Positions 15,443 to 23,711 of a DNA stretch of 64,000 nt are shown here, piece by piece. This stretch comes from Halarsenatibacter silvermanii (GTDB taxonomy: Bacteria > Bacillota > Halanaerobiia > Halanaerobiales > Halarsenatibacteraceae). Each line of letters opens with the position of its first letter. Position 1 is the stretch's first letter. The stretch is taken from positions 1-64,000 of the forward strand of contig NZ_FNGO01000013.1 in NCBI RefSeq assembly GCF_900103135.1, read 5' to 3'. Made by a program: the position numbers and the translations under genes. The notes beneath the pieces are model-generated. The model did not search any database. It saw nothing but the letters and a program-made list of their open reading frames with translations, and was not told the origin of the DNA.

Positions 15443-16414
15443 TTAGTAAACCTCGTTGAAAAGCTCTTTAATCAGCCCGGCATCTATATTGCCGCCCGAG
15501 ATGATGATTGCTATTTCATCTCCGCTGAAGCGGTAGGGATTTTCTCTGACGGCTGCCACCCCGGCGGCCCCGGCCGGTTCAGCGACCGCTTTTTCCTCGC
15601 CGATAATAAAGGGGACTGCTTTTCTGATCCTCTCCTCGCTCACCTCCATCATCTCATCGATGCAGTCATCGGCCATCTGAAAGGGAATTTCACCGACACC
15701 TCCTACCAGACCATCACAGATGCTTTCCTCGATGGGATATGTCTCGTAAAAAGTATCCTCCTCTATCGCCCGCACGAAGGCCGGACAGGCCGAGGTCTGT
15801 ACTCCCACGATTGTGATATCGGGGCGCAGCTGCCGGGCAGCTACCGCGATTCCCGTGATCAAACCGCCGCCCCCCACCGGAACTATGATGGTGTCGACGG
15901 CCGGATTTTGATCCAGCACTTCCTGAACGATGGTTCCCTGACCGGCTATAACCTCGATATCCGAGTCGGGATCTACCATCAGATGTTCGTTTTGCCGACA
16001 GAAATCGAAGGCTATCCGCCGGGTCCGGTTAAAATTTTCGCCCTCGCGCCTGACATCGGCCCCGTAATACTGCATCTTGTCTATCTTGGCGGCCGGAGTT
16101 GAGGTCGGCACAAAAATAACGACTTCAAAATCGGGCATGATGCTGGCAGCATAGCTGAGACCGGCCCCGTGATTGCCCGATGATACGGCGGCCACCTTTT
16201 TTCTGCCCTTTTTCTCGGCCAGGGCCGAGAGTTTGTTCAAAGTTCCCCGCACCTTGAAGCTGTTGGTGATCTGCTGGCTTTCCAGCTTCAGATAATAACT
16301 GGTATGGTCGGTGCTGAGTCTGTGGGAATGGGTGAGCGGTGTGCGGTATATGCGAGATTGAATTCTCCTTCTGGCAGCTTTTACATCCTGATAGGTTACC
16401 GGCTTTTTGCTCAT
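15443..16414 (-). CDS. Threonine/serine dehydratase family PLP enzyme
   Basis: Fold-type II PLP enzyme of 323 residues, similar to catabolic threonine ammonia-lyase (TdcB-like), which yields 2-oxobutyrate and ammonia. PLP lysine in TNSFKVRGT (about residue 54), substrate loop SSGNHGAG (78-85), phosphate loop GGGGLITG (about 177-184), and SGG..D near the C-terminus. There is no ACT regulatory domain, so it is short and catabolic rather than biosynthetic IlvA. Serine racemase or another dehydratase is possible. It stands alone; the rnhB terminator separates it from upstream genes. Confidence 0.82.
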   Translation of the reverse strand: MSKKPVTYQDVKAARRRIQSRIYRTPLTHSHRLSTDHTSYYLKLESQQITNSFKVRGTLNKLSALAEKKGRKKVAAVSSGNHGAGLSYAASIMPDFEVVIFVPTSTPAAKIDKMQYYGADVRREGENFNRTRRIAFDFCRQNEHLMVDPDSDIEVIAGQGTIVQEVLDQNPAVDTIIVPVGGGGLITGIAVAARQLRPDITIVGVQTSACPAFVRAIEEDTFYETYPIEESICDGLVGGVGEIPFQMADDCIDEMMEVSEERIRKAVPFIIGEEKAVAEPAGAAGVAAVRENPYRFSGDEIAIIISGGNIDAGLIKELFNEVY

Positions 16415-16437
16415 GCGCGATCAGTTCCTTTCCATTG

Positions 16438-16466
16438 ATGAAGTGCCATTAATAATGAAGTGCCAT
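16438..16466. repeat. Two direct repeats upstream of the dehydratase gene
   Basis: ATGAAGTGCCAT occurs at 16438-16449 and 16455-16466, a 17-base period, 24 bases before the start codon of the dehydratase gene. It could be an operator or a small tandem duplication. Confidence 0.5.
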
Positions 16467-16506
16467 AAAATCGACCAAATTGATCGTAATTTCGCTTAAT
16501 CCTCCG

Positions 16507-16538
16507 AAAAAAACACCCTCACAGGGACTGGAGGGTGC
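16507..16538 (-). terminator. Terminator of the rnhB operon
   Basis: On the - strand CACCCTC ... GAGGGTG form a 7-bp stem followed by seven T. It lies about 50 bases after the rnhB stop and closes the ribosomal/RNA unit that runs from ylxM or rplS. Confidence 0.85.
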
Positions 16539-16588
16539 TCGATGATTATAAATCAGGGTGGATAAGGGTGTAATATATATTTCTCCGC

Positions 16589-17449
16589 TCAGCGGCCAGA
16601 TTCCTGCCCGGATGCAGGAGAATCGGAAAAGGGAAGTTTTTGTCTTTTGGGCTTTTTCGGATTTTCGGCCTCATCTCTTCTAACACCGCCGAAGGATCGG
16701 CGGTGCAGGCGGCTGGGTCCCAGACACTCAATTGCCCGGCGGTGATGGGAGGTGCCATATCCCATATTGCCGGCAAACTTATAGCCGGAATATATATCGT
16801 CAAGAGACTTCATGACGGCATCGCGCATGACCTTGGCCAGGATCGAAGCGGCGGCTATGCAATTCACCCGTCCATCGCCCTTCTCCAGCGCCTTCTGGTG
16901 GGTCTTTAGTTCTTTGAGAGATATTCTCCCGTCGATGAGCAGATAATCCGGTTCTAAATCCAGCTTCTTTAAAGCATTGATCATGGCCCGCTTTACAGAG
17001 GGCAGAATACCGATCTCGTCTATCACTTCAGGGCTTACCATACCGACCGCCCAGGCCCGGGCGCTGACCCTGATCTCGGCCGCCAGCTCGATCCTCCGCT
17101 CCGGCTTTAACTGTTTGGAGTCATCGAGTCCGGCGATATAACAGTCCTCGGGCAGGATCACCGCAGCTGCTGCTACCGGCCCGGCCAGCGCTCCCCGGCC
17201 GGCTTCATCCAGGCCGCATATAGCTTCAAAGCCCCGGTCTCTGAGCTCGCCGGCGATTCTGCTCCGCTCATGCCAGAGATTTTTCAGCTGCTCCTGCTTT
17301 TCGATCTGCCGGGACATTTTTGCAGCCAGATCCCTGACCCCGGTTCTGCTGTCCTGACGCAGAATTTTTATCAGCTCGGCCTCAGGCTCGACATCGGCCA
17401 GCTTATCTTTCAACTGCTTTATAGTATAATCCTCCGGTTCAAGCTTCAT
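16589..17449 (-). CDS. rnhB: Ribonuclease HII with N-terminal extension
   Basis: Ribonuclease HII removes ribonucleotides from DNA and RNA primers. Protein of 286 residues: an extension of about 70 residues (coiled, charged), then the catalytic domain with DEAGRG (81-86, two acidic metal ligands), DDSKQL, LLIDGR (third Asp) and AAASILAKV..RD (last acid). The N-terminal part resembles the YlqF-linked extension seen in many Firmicute RnhB. The C-terminal tail is basic. It overlaps rbgA by 11 bases, indicating translational coupling. Confidence 0.92.
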   Translation of the reverse strand: MKLEPEDYTIKQLKDKLADVEPEAELIKILRQDSRTGVRDLAAKMSRQIEKQEQLKNLWHERSRIAGELRDRGFEAICGLDEAGRGALAGPVAAAAVILPEDCYIAGLDDSKQLKPERRIELAAEIRVSARAWAVGMVSPEVIDEIGILPSVKRAMINALKKLDLEPDYLLIDGRISLKELKTHQKALEKGDGRVNCIAAASILAKVMRDAVMKSLDDIYSGYKFAGNMGYGTSHHRRAIECLGPSRLHRRSFGGVRRDEAENPKKPKRQKLPFSDSPASGQESGR

Positions 17450-18311
17450 CGCTGTAATCCCCCTGCTTTTCCAGGGTAACCCGGCCCAGCCTGGCCTCCT
17501 GAAATTCGCGCACCACTATCTCCGCGGCCCGATTTCTGTCGACTTTGCCTCCGCTTTGCAGACATCCCCGCTGCCGGCCTATCTCGGCCAGAAGATCGTA
17601 ACTGTGCTGATGGGGACTTATCTCCACATCGTACCTGCTCTCGAGTCCGGCCGGATTTAGCTCTCGCAGGTAATCCAGAAGCCGACAGGCCAGAAGCTCG
17701 CTGTCGACCACTTTCATTCGCACCGACCCGCATATGGCCAGCTTCAATCCCTGTTCACGGTCCTCGATATCGGGCCAGAGAAGCCCGGGAGTGTCCATAA
17801 GTTTTTTATCCCCGGCTATATTAATCCAGCTCTGTCCCCGGGTGACGCCGGGCTTTTTGCCGGTGCCGGCGCTGCCCCGGCTGGAAAGCCTGTTGATGAT
17901 CGTCGATTTGCCGCTGTTGGGAATCCCCAGAACCATGGCCCTAAGCTCCCGGCCCTCCCGTCCTTTCTGCCGGCTTTTTTGCCGCAGCTTCTGATGGACC
18001 TCATCCAGCTTTTTGTCTATCAACCCCAGATTATCACCTGTTTTTGCGCTGCAGGCCAGGGCGGCCGGATATTTATCGGAAAGCACCTCAATCCAGCGCT
18101 CGCTGGCGGCCTCATCGGCCAGATCTTTTTTGTTTAAGACCACCAGCTGCTCCTGTTTCTCCAGCAGATCAACCAGCTGAGGATTGCCGCTGGCAGCCGG
18201 TATGCGGGCATCCCGGATCTCTAAAACCAGGTCGACCAGTTTGAGCTTTTCCCTTATTTTACGACGGGCCTTTTCCATATGCCCGGGATACCAGTTTATC
18301 TTTCTGGACAT
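17439..18311 (-). CDS. rbgA: Ribosome biogenesis GTPase RbgA (YlqF)
   Basis: Circularly permuted GTPase needed for 50S subunit maturation, 290 residues. It starts MSRKINWYPGHMEKARR. GTPase motifs in permuted order: G4 NKKD (about 63), then G1 GIPNSGKST (about 128), G3 DTPG. The C-terminal RNA-binding helical region follows. A GTG at 18320 opens the frame, but ATG 18311 has the nearly perfect SD GAGGTGAT and is preferred. It lies between rplS and rnhB, the classic Firmicute order. Confidence 0.93.
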   Translation of the reverse strand: MSRKINWYPGHMEKARRKIREKLKLVDLVLEIRDARIPAASGNPQLVDLLEKQEQLVVLNKKDLADEAASERWIEVLSDKYPAALACSAKTGDNLGLIDKKLDEVHQKLRQKSRQKGREGRELRAMVLGIPNSGKSTIINRLSSRGSAGTGKKPGVTRGQSWINIAGDKKLMDTPGLLWPDIEDREQGLKLAICGSVRMKVVDSELLACRLLDYLRELNPAGLESRYDVEISPHQHSYDLLAEIGRQRGCLQSGGKVDRNRAAEIVVREFQEARLGRVTLEKQGDYSDEA

Positions 18312-18362
18312 AACTATCACCTCTATTCTGCCGGCTTTGATGAAAAATTGGATAAAGAAAAA

Positions 18363-18387
18363 TTAAAAAAGGGCGAGAGGATCTCTC
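18363..18387 (-). terminator. Probable terminator after rplS
   Basis: On the - strand GAGAG-ATC-CTCTC hairpin (18375-18387) followed by GCCC and a T-rich run. The loop is tight (3 bases), so strength is uncertain; partial read-through to rbgA is likely. Confidence 0.5.
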
Positions 18388-18428
18388 CTCCACCCCTAAT
18401 TTTTAAATATTGAAGAGACTTTATTATC

Positions 18429-18896
18429 CTACTCGGAGTCTTCCGCCGGCTCCGCGCCTGTTTCCTCTGCTTCTTCAGTGACTGCGGCTGACTCCTCGAT
18501 CTCCTCGGCTGATCCGGCCGGCTCTTCGCTGAGCTCTTCACCCTGCAATGGTCGAGGTCCTCTTTTTTCTCTGACCCGGGCTTTTTTACCTTTTCTCTCT
18601 CTGAGGTAAAAGAGCTTGGCTCTGTTGACATCACCGCGCTTTAAGACCTCTATTTTTTCCAGGCTGGGGGAATGAACCGGGAAGGTTCTTTCCACGCCAA
18701 CTCCGTGTGAGATTTTGCGCACGGTGAAAGTCTCCTGACTGCCGCTGCCCCTTCGGCTGATAACAATGCCCTCAAAGGGCTGGGCTCTGCGGCTGGAATC
18801 TCCGGATTTGATCAGTAATTTGACGGTGTCGCCGGGTGAAAAATCGGGAACATCGTCGCGTTTTTCCTCCTGATCTATGTGCTCAAAAATATCCAT
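18429..18896 (-). CDS. rplS: Ribosomal protein L19 with acidic C-terminal tail
   Basis: 50S protein L19 at the subunit interface. The start is ATG 18896 (GGAGG 8 bases upstream); the longer frame to 19013 overlaps the next gene and is not supported. The normal L19 body ([18 protein letters not shown] to REKRGPRP, about 115 residues) is complete. About 40 more residues follow, nearly all Glu, Ala, Ser ([18 protein letters not shown] and so on). Such a tail is absent from ordinary L19 and may reflect salt adaptation or a new contact on the ribosome surface. Confidence 0.93.
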   Translation of the reverse strand: MDIFEHIDQEEKRDDVPDFSPGDTVKLLIKSGDSSRRAQPFEGIVISRRGSGSQETFTVRKISHGVGVERTFPVHSPSLEKIEVLKRGDVNRAKLFYLRERKGKKARVREKRGPRPLQGEELSEEPAGSAEEIEESAAVTEEAEETGAEPAEDSE

Positions 18897-18933
18897 GTTT
18901 TTTTCCTCCTTTCCTCTGTAAAAATTTTTCTCA

Positions 18934-19530
18934 TCATTTCCACCAGCGTTCTCCCAGCAATCTATCCATAATGATGGCGGCTGCGGTGCGGACGGAAAGA
19001 TGGTTGAAATCACCGGGACCTTCCACCGGCTCCAGCAGAAAATCGCAGCCGGATATTATCTCTTCGGTGAGCCCCCAGCCGGTGCCAAAAAGCAGCAGGT
19101 AGGGCCGGCTGTCCTCCTTCAGGCGCGATCGCAGCCGGGCAAAGCTCAGAGAATCGCCCTCCTCGTGCTCCTGAGCTGAAGTGGTGACGGTTATGGGTCT
19201 TTCGCCCGCCTCATTTTCGATATCCTTTAGTACTTCTTCGAAGCTTTCTACAATATCGAGCACCTGAAAAGCTTCATGACGACTCGGATTGTAATCGGAG
19301 CCGTGATCGCTGGTCCAGTAATCGCGCATACGCCGGACCAGATCGCGCTGTGATTTGACGCGATTGACGACGTAATATTTTTTGACCTGATAGGTCCGGG
19401 CAGCCCTTGATATATCGTGCAGATCGAGATTGGTAACTGTCGTAGTTATTTTTTGGCCATTTTTGTTGTAAACTGGATGGTGAATCAGAGAGATATATAC
19501 ATCGGCAGCTTCAGCGGTCAATATTATCAC
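18934..19530 (-). CDS. SPOUT-type RNA methyltransferase (PF09936-like)
   Basis: A 198-residue SAM-dependent RNA methyltransferase of the small SPOUT group related to Thermotoga TM1570. Features: [12 protein letters not shown] near the start, [18 protein letters not shown], and a C-terminal knot region [14 protein letters not shown] plus [21 protein letters not shown]. The RNA target is unknown. The frame opens at GTG 19530 inside the end of trmD (20 bases overlap); a TTG at 19521 is an alternative. The position between trmD and rplS is common for this family. Confidence 0.85.
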   Translation of the reverse strand: MIILTAEAADVYISLIHHPVYNKNGQKITTTVTNLDLHDISRAARTYQVKKYYVVNRVKSQRDLVRRMRDYWTSDHGSDYNPSRHEAFQVLDIVESFEEVLKDIENEAGERPITVTTSAQEHEEGDSLSFARLRSRLKEDSRPYLLLFGTGWGLTEEIISGCDFLLEPVEGPGDFNHLSVRTAAAIIMDRLLGERWWK

Positions 19531-20296
19531 CGACCCCGCCGCCTTCTTCTTTCATGCTGGCGGCGTTTTCCTCTTTGATCTCCTCTAAAAGCTCCTGTTC
19601 TTCCTCGATCAGATCGGCATCTTCCAGAAGATCCGGCCGGCGCGCCAGCGTTCTTTTCAGAGCTTTCTTTTTGCGCCAGCGCTCGATGCGGGAATGATGG
19701 CCGCTCAATAAGACTTCAGGGACGCGCAGATCCTTGAACTCCCGCGGCCGGGTGTACTGGGGATAATCCAGTCTGTCCTGATAAAAAGAATCCTGACGTG
19801 GTGAGCGTTCATCGCCTACCACCCCGGGAATCATCCTGGCTATAGCATCTATAACTATCATGGCCGGCAGTTCGCCGCCGGTGAGAACATAATCTCCCAG
19901 AGATATTTCCCGATCGACAACAAGCTCCCGCACCCTTTCATCGATGCCTTCGTAATGCCCACAGATCAAAACCAGCCCCTCCAGCTGACTGAGCTCAAGG
20001 GCCATATCCTGATCAAAGGTCTCACCCTGCGGTGTGAGCATCACCGTCTCCGGCAGCTCACCTCTCAGCGCCGCACAGGCTCTATGGGCCCGGTAGATGG
20101 GCTCCGGTTTCATGACCATGCCGGCTCCGCCGCCGTAGGGATAATCATCGACATTGCCGTGTTTGTCCTGAGTAAAATCGCGGATATCCACAGGATTTAT
20201 GTCAATCAGCTCCTCTTTCAGGGCCCGACCGGTGATGCTTTCGGCCAGAGGTCCCGGAAAAAGGTCGGGGAAAATCGTCAGAATATCGAAGTACAT
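19511..20296 (-). CDS. trmD: tRNA (guanine37-N1)-methyltransferase
   Basis: TrmD methylates G37 of tRNAs to prevent +1 frameshifting. 261 residues: [13 protein letters not shown] start, the trefoil-knot SAM site [13 protein letters not shown] and [13 protein letters not shown], and the C-terminal RNA-binding domain with [14 protein letters not shown]. The tail is acidic ([14 protein letters not shown]). It lies 28 bases after rimM in the standard cluster and overlaps the downstream SPOUT gene. Confidence 0.96.
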   Translation of the reverse strand: MYFDILTIFPDLFPGPLAESITGRALKEELIDINPVDIRDFTQDKHGNVDDYPYGGGAGMVMKPEPIYRAHRACAALRGELPETVMLTPQGETFDQDMALELSQLEGLVLICGHYEGIDERVRELVVDREISLGDYVLTGGELPAMIVIDAIARMIPGVVGDERSPRQDSFYQDRLDYPQYTRPREFKDLRVPEVLLSGHHSRIERWRKKKALKRTLARRPDLLEDADLIEEEQELLEEIKEENAASMKEEGGGVGDNIDR

Positions 20297-20324
20297 CCTT
20301 TAAGCTCCTTCCAAAAAACTCTGC

Positions 20325-20840
20325 TCAAAGCTCTAAAAGCCCGGGGATCGGTTCGACCGTAATCCTTCTTTTTTCCTGGTCTATCTCGCTGATAATCTCC
20401 CGGGCGGCGGGAATCAAATATTCCTCCCGGTCATCGTTCCTGACAACGAAGACATCCGTGCCGCTGTCAGTCCAGACCTCCATCAGTTCCCCGAGCTTGC
20501 GGCCGCCGCTGGTGACGACGGTAAAACCTTCGAGCCGGTAAATATAATATTCATCTTCGGAAAGCCGGGGCAGCTCCGACTCGTAAATGCTGATATAGCT
20601 GCCTTTGAGCTCCTCGGCTGCCTCTATATCATCAACTCCGGCCAGCTTGAGCACGACAAAATCGTTCTGAGTGCGGGTGGATTCTATCTCGTACCGGCTG
20701 TTGCCGGGAGATTTTTCCACCACAACATCCTCTAACTGAAAGAACCTATCGATATTGTTGGTCAGAGGTTCTACCCGGACATGACCTTTGTTGCCCTGAT
20801 AGCGCACAATCTGTCCCAGGAGTATCAATTCGTCATCCAT
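20325..20840 (-). CDS. rimM: 16S rRNA processing protein RimM
   Basis: RimM assists maturation of the 30S head and binds S19. 171 residues: N-terminal barrel (LGQIVRYQGNKGHVRVEPLT) and C-terminal PRC-barrel (DEYYIYRLEGFTVV...EYLIPAAREIISEID). The final IPGLLEL is typical. It sits between khpA and trmD. Confidence 0.95.
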   Translation of the reverse strand: MDDELILLGQIVRYQGNKGHVRVEPLTNNIDRFFQLEDVVVEKSPGNSRYEIESTRTQNDFVVLKLAGVDDIEAAEELKGSYISIYESELPRLSEDEYYIYRLEGFTVVTSGGRKLGELMEVWTDSGTDVFVVRNDDREEYLIPAAREIISEIDQEKRRITVEPIPGLLEL

Positions 20841-20870
20841 TTAAGAAAAATCCTCCAGTATATCGGTTGA

Positions 20871-21098
20871 TCAATTAATATCCACCTTTACCTTCTTATC
20901 GGCTTTGGTGGCCGCGGCGTTGATAACCCTGCGGATGGCCCGGGCTATCCGACCCTGTTTGCCGATTACCTTGCCGACATCCTCCTCGGCCACACGCAGT
21001 TTGAGGCGGATGCTTTTTTTTCCCGATTTTTCCTCGACCGCGACCTCATCGGGGTTATCGACAATGCTGCGGGCGATAATCTCGAGCATCTCTTTCAC
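20871..21098 (-). CDS. khpA: KH-domain RNA-binding protein KhpA (YlqC)
   Basis: Small RNA-binding protein of 75 residues with a single KH domain; the GxxG loop is seen as VIGKQGRIARAIR. With KhpB it affects cell division and RNA biology in Firmicutes. The start is GTG 21098, with GGAGG 7 bases upstream. It lies between rpsP and rimM as usual. Confidence 0.94.
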   Translation of the reverse strand: MKEMLEIIARSIVDNPDEVAVEEKSGKKSIRLKLRVAEEDVGKVIGKQGRIARAIRRVINAAATKADKKVKVDIN

Positions 21099-21115
21099 TG
21101 GCAGCCCTCCTTCGA

Positions 21116-21382
21116 TTAATTTTCTTCGCCGATGAACTCAGCCCAGACACCGGTATCCTTAAGCAGGCTGCGGACTGTGTTGGAGGGTTTGGCTCCATTT
21201 TCCAGCCATTCCAGCGCTTTGTCCTCGTCTATCTCTACCTGCGAAGGCTGCTGTCTGGGGTCATACGTGCCCAGCTCCTCCAGAAAACTGCCGGTGGGGG
21301 CATTGCTGGAATCAGAGACCACCACCCGGAAAGAAGCCTGACGTTTTTTGCCTATTCTTTTCAATCTGATTTTTACTGACAT
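21116..21382 (-). CDS. rpsP: Ribosomal protein S16
   Basis: 30S subunit protein S16, 88 residues: MSVKIRLKRIGKKRQASFRV, then GTYDPR and KPSNTVRSLLKDTGVW. The ATG at 21382 is preceded by the strong SD GGAGGTGA; the longer frame to 21403 is rejected. It follows ffh by 35 bases. Confidence 0.96.
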   Translation of the reverse strand: MSVKIRLKRIGKKRQASFRVVVSDSSNAPTGSFLEELGTYDPRQQPSQVEIDEDKALEWLENGAKPSNTVRSLLKDTGVWAEFIGEEN

Positions 21383-21417
21383 AGTAATTTCACCTCCATC
21401 CAATTACTATATAATTA

Positions 21418-22767
21418 CTAAAATGGTAGATTTAAGCCTCCAGGCAGACCGCCGCCCGAGAGCTTATCTTTTTTCTTATTGAGCTGCTTCATCATCTTTC
21501 TGGTCTGACGGAACTGTTTGAGCAGGCGGTTTACATCCTGAATTTCGGTGCCGCTGCCGCTGGCAATCCGCCGCCGGCGGCTGCCGTCAATGATATCAGG
21601 ATCTCTTCTTTCTTCCTCGGTCATGGACTGAATAATGGCCTGAATTTTATCGAGCTGCTCCTCTTCTACCTGAATATCTTTGAGCTTATTGGCAGCTCCC
21701 ATGCCGGGTATCATACCCATAATCTCGTCGATGGGCCCCATGTTTCTCACCTGGTCCATCTGATCGAGAAAATCTTCCAGGGTGAATTCATCCTCGCGCA
21801 GTTTCTCCTCGAGTTCTTTAGCCTGCTCCTCATCGAAGGATTCCTCCGCTCTTTCTATCAGACTGAGCATATCTCCCATGCCCAGTATGCGCGAAGCCAT
21901 GCGGTCGGGATGAAATGTTTCCAGCTGATTGAGCTTTTCGCCGACTCCCGCATATTTTATCGGACGACCGGTAACTTCTCGAATAGAGAGGGCTGCTCCA
22001 CCGCGCGCATCGCCGTCGAGCTTGGTCATGAACATACCGTCTATATCGAGCTGTTCGGTGAATCTTTCGGCCACATTTACCGCATCCTGACCGGTCATGG
22101 CATCGACGACCAGCATGATCTCCTCGGGATCGACAGCCCCCTTGATCCGGCTTAATTCATCCATGAGCTCCTCGTCTATATGCAGACGTCCGGCTGTGTC
22201 CACGATAACTATATCGTTATCATGAGATCTGGCCGAAGAGACAGCTCCCTTGACTATATCGACCGGATCGTTTTCATCTCCCATCTGGAAGACATCGACG
22301 TCCAGCTGTTTGCCCAGCTGTTCCAGCTGGTCTATGGCGGCCGGTCGATAGACATCGGCTGCCACCAAAAGCGGACTTTTGCCTTCCTTTTTGAAGTGAT
22401 TGGCCAGTTTACCGGCCGAAGTCGTCTTACCTGAACCCTGCAGTCCGACCAGCATGATGACCGTTGGCGGGCTGTCGGCAAATGTTATCTCCTGATGTTC
22501 GCCGCCCATAAGTTCAGTGAGCTCTTCTTTGACGATCTTTATGACCTGCTGGGCCGGCGTCAGACTTTCCATCACCTCTTCGCCAACTGCTCTCTCCTCG
22601 ATATTGTTGATGAAATCCTTAACAACCCTGTAGTTGACATCAGCTTCGAGCAGGGACATGCGCACTTCCTTTAAGGCCGATTTTACGTCCTCCTCGGAAA
22701 GTTTGCCCTTGCCTCTCAGTTTGTCAAAAGTATCCTGAAGTTTTTCTGCCAGTCCTTCAAAAACCAT
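21418..22767 (-). CDS. ffh: Signal recognition particle protein Ffh
   Basis: SRP54 GTPase that binds signal peptides with 4.5S RNA and delivers ribosomes to FtsY. 449 residues: N domain, G domain with G1 GLQGSGKTTSAGKL (near 108), DTAGRL and TKLDGDARGG, then the Met-rich M domain (DQMDQVRNMGPIDEIMGMIPGMG) with the RNA-binding helix RRRRIASGSG. It ends in a Gly/Lys-rich tail. It forms a unit with ylxM (11 bases apart). Confidence 0.97.
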   Translation of the reverse strand: MVFEGLAEKLQDTFDKLRGKGKLSEEDVKSALKEVRMSLLEADVNYRVVKDFINNIEERAVGEEVMESLTPAQQVIKIVKEELTELMGGEHQEITFADSPPTVIMLVGLQGSGKTTSAGKLANHFKKEGKSPLLVAADVYRPAAIDQLEQLGKQLDVDVFQMGDENDPVDIVKGAVSSARSHDNDIVIVDTAGRLHIDEELMDELSRIKGAVDPEEIMLVVDAMTGQDAVNVAERFTEQLDIDGMFMTKLDGDARGGAALSIREVTGRPIKYAGVGEKLNQLETFHPDRMASRILGMGDMLSLIERAEESFDEEQAKELEEKLREDEFTLEDFLDQMDQVRNMGPIDEIMGMIPGMGAANKLKDIQVEEEQLDKIQAIIQSMTEEERRDPDIIDGSRRRRIASGSGTEIQDVNRLLKQFRQTRKMMKQLNKKKDKLSGGGLPGGLNLPF

Positions 22768-22778
22768 ATTTAATCCCC

Positions 22779-23123
22779 CTATAGGCAGTTTTTAATCCTT
22801 TTTACTGCCTCTATCAGGTCTCGGCGTTCTTCCCTAACGATGGGCTTTTCGCCTTTTAATTTCTCCAGAAGATAATCGGTCTCCTCCTGCAGATCGTGAT
22901 AGCTCTCCAAAAGCCCTAAAATTTCTTCAAATTCGCGCAGCTGCTTTTCAGCTCTCTGCAGATGATCATGTACTCCCTGACGGCTGATATCCAGATTTTC
23001 GGCTATCTCCCCCAATGAAAAATCATCATAGAAATAATATCTCATGATCTCCTGCTGACGCGGGGTTAAAAGCCCACCGTAAAAATCGAAGAGCTGACTC
23101 AATGTTACCGTCTTTTCCAGCAC
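22779..23123 (-). CDS. ylxM: YlxM, SRP-associated helix-turn-helix protein
   Basis: A 114-residue sigma-region-4-like HTH protein that modulates SRP in Firmicutes. Start of the family, LEKTVTLSQLFDFYGGLLT, is clear; the HTH DDFSLGEIAENLDISRQGVHDHLQRAE follows. GTG 23123 (SD AGGTGAT 5 bases upstream) is preferred over GTG 23132. It is the first gene after the promoter at 23175-23203. Confidence 0.93.
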   Translation of the reverse strand: MLEKTVTLSQLFDFYGGLLTPRQQEIMRYYFYDDFSLGEIAENLDISRQGVHDHLQRAEKQLREFEEILGLLESYHDLQEETDYLLEKLKGEKPIVREERRDLIEAVKRIKNCL

Positions 23124-23174
23124 TGCAATCACCTGCTGTCAAGTAGTTTAGCTTTACACCAGCCACACAGGAAT

Positions 23175-23203
23175 AGTATAAGGTATGAGAGCATCTCTGT
23201 CAA
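23175..23203 (-). promoter_or_regulatory. Sigma-A promoter of the ylxM-ffh-rpsP-trmD operon
   Basis: On the - strand: TTGACA (23198-23203), a 17-base spacer and TATACT (23175-23180), about 50 bases before ylxM. It should drive the SRP/ribosome unit down to rplS and beyond. Confidence 0.8.
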
Positions 23204-23237
23204 GGGCTATTTTCCACCGTTGTAGTAATCATGAGTG

Positions 23238-23630
23238 TTAAGTTTTTTGTCCGGCCTGCTCCATAAACTTCTCTTTCTCTATAACCATGCGAATATGTCG
23301 GCCCTCGCCGATGATATCGCTTTCATCTTTGGCTTTGACCTCAAAGGTTAGCTGACGATCATCGACCTCGACAAGTTCGGCGGCAACTTCAACCTCCATG
23401 CCCACCGGAGTCGGAGACAGATGTTTTATATCGAGGTGATAGCCGACTGTGGCATAACCTTCGGGCAGATGAGAATCGACCGCGCCTAAAGCGGCGTTTT
23501 CCATAAAGCCCACCATGACCGGAGTGGCCAGCACTTCAACTCCGCCGCTGCCGAAATTATCGGCCGTCATCTCTTCAGCCACTTTCCGGGTGATTTTGTT
23601 TTTGCTGCCAGCTTCGAGTTCAAATTCCAT
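23238..23630 (-). CDS. Hot-dog thioesterase, fluoroacetyl-CoA thioesterase-like
   Basis: A 130-residue hot-dog fold acyl-CoA thioesterase of the FlK-like group. Signature blocks: GSGGVEVLATPVMVGFMENAA (catalytic Thr/Glu region) and GYHLDIKHLSPTPVG (the His). The substrate is unknown; many bacterial members act as housekeeping acyl-CoA hydrolases. It is inserted between ftsY and ylxM, which often adjoin in Firmicutes. SD GGAGG is present upstream. Confidence 0.82.
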   Translation of the reverse strand: MEFELEAGSKNKITRKVAEEMTADNFGSGGVEVLATPVMVGFMENAALGAVDSHLPEGYATVGYHLDIKHLSPTPVGMEVEVAAELVEVDDRQLTFEVKAKDESDIIGEGRHIRMVIEKEKFMEQAGQKT

Positions 23631-23711
23631 CGTTTTCTCCTCCTGGTTATTGATTTTTTCCTGGTTTTTCGAGCTGAATCAGGCTTTCGCTCGGATTATC
23701 TGCCCCAGCTT

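Noticed and set aside
16546-16803. - strand ORF of 85 residues at the rnhB end
   Set aside because: Overlaps the catalytic end of rnhB in another phase; no SD.
18897-19013. Extended N-terminus of L19
   Set aside because: Runs into the upstream methyltransferase gene; ATG 18896 has a strong SD and matches the L19 start.
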